Below are positions 63,996 through 64,000 of a DNA stretch of 64,000 nucleotides, piece after piece. The position numbers and the translations under genes were made by a program. Location: the NCBI RefSeq assembly GCF_013106755.1, contig NZ_WHPF01000013.1, forward strand, positions 1 to 64,000, written 5' to 3'. How positions within the stretch are numbered: position 1 is the first letter of the stretch; every line of letters begins with the position of its first letter. This stretch comes from Limnovirga soli (lineage in GTDB: Bacteria > Bacteroidota > Bacteroidia > Chitinophagales > Chitinophagaceae). Under the pieces are notes generated by a model, which worked only from the letters and a program-made list of their open reading frames with translations, had not been told where the DNA came from and did no database searches.

Positions 63996-64000
63996 CAGAC

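Noticed and set aside
1-64000. tRNA, rRNA or transposase genes
   Set aside because: I looked for cloverleaf-like hairpin sets, conserved rRNA stretches and transposase or integrase motifs and found none I could support; tRNAscan-SE and a tyrosine-recombinase HMM search would settle it.

Overview
The window looks like a chromosomal segment of a Bacteroidota bacterium, most likely a Chitinophagaceae relative. Four proteins end in or carry type IX secretion (T9SS) C-terminal sorting domains, Shine-Dalgarno motifs are mostly absent, intergenic DNA is AT-rich, and TAnnTTTG-type -7 boxes occur. Planctomycete-style PSCyt/DUF1549/DUF1553/DUF1501 proteins and imelysin/di-heme oxidoreductase pairs are present, as in environmental Bacteroidota. 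I see no tRNA, rRNA, CRISPR array, transposase or integrase gene. The genus assignment is inference.

Layout. 1-7.9 kb: a secreted M4 metalloprotease (5' end cut by the window edge) and two tandem S74-chaperone/T9SS adhesin paralogues. 8.2-14.6 kb: NupG-like transporter, Gfo/Idh/MocA oxidoreductase, C1 protease (minus strand), TatD hydrolase, TcdA and a Tat-type TIM-barrel isomerase. 15-27.8 kb: a polysaccharide-type locus with two PSCyt/DUF1549/DUF1553 cytochromes, a GH95 fucosidase-type enzyme, a DUF1501 protein, a TIM-barrel isomerase and a membrane cytochrome with leucine-rich repeats. 27.9-32.6 kb: RDD membrane protein, PhzF-like isomerase, MMPL/RND exporter and a minus-strand membrane protein. 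32.7-37.5 kb: porin, Rieske protein, imelysin lipoprotein, di-heme oxidoreductase and DoxX-like protein, resembling an extracytoplasmic redox/metal module.

38.0-43.4 kb: a visibly AT-richer array of six promoter-poor, single-gene units, all on the plus strand and all encoding membrane proteins or lipoproteins. At least three are separated by long inverted-repeat sites with the architecture of integron attC sites but a non-canonical core (GTTGTGCG/CGCACAAC or GGCTAAC/GTAAGCC). The array begins right after an approximately 90-bp sequence ending in GTTGGCT. A related copy at 55.47-55.55 kb ends in GTTAGCC and precedes a lone AT-rich gene. I read this as a candidate integron-like, integrase-less cassette system, and it is the most interesting item in the window.

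43.4-64 kb: mostly ordinary housekeeping and accessory genes. These are PhyH dioxygenase, a T9SS adhesin, mgsA-GNAT, an Asp-box secreted protein, thiL-inositol monophosphatase, a TonB-C-like protein, a GyrI-like protein, beta-carbonic anhydrase, an esterase, a short ssb, TetR-paaE, and TPR and small membrane proteins.

Superimposed on everything is a dispersed intergenic repeat with core TTGCGTCGCACWCTTGTAC. There are about 24 good and 5 degenerate copies in both orientations, none inside a gene I accept. Six copy pairs are arranged as inverted pairs, like REP/BIME elements.
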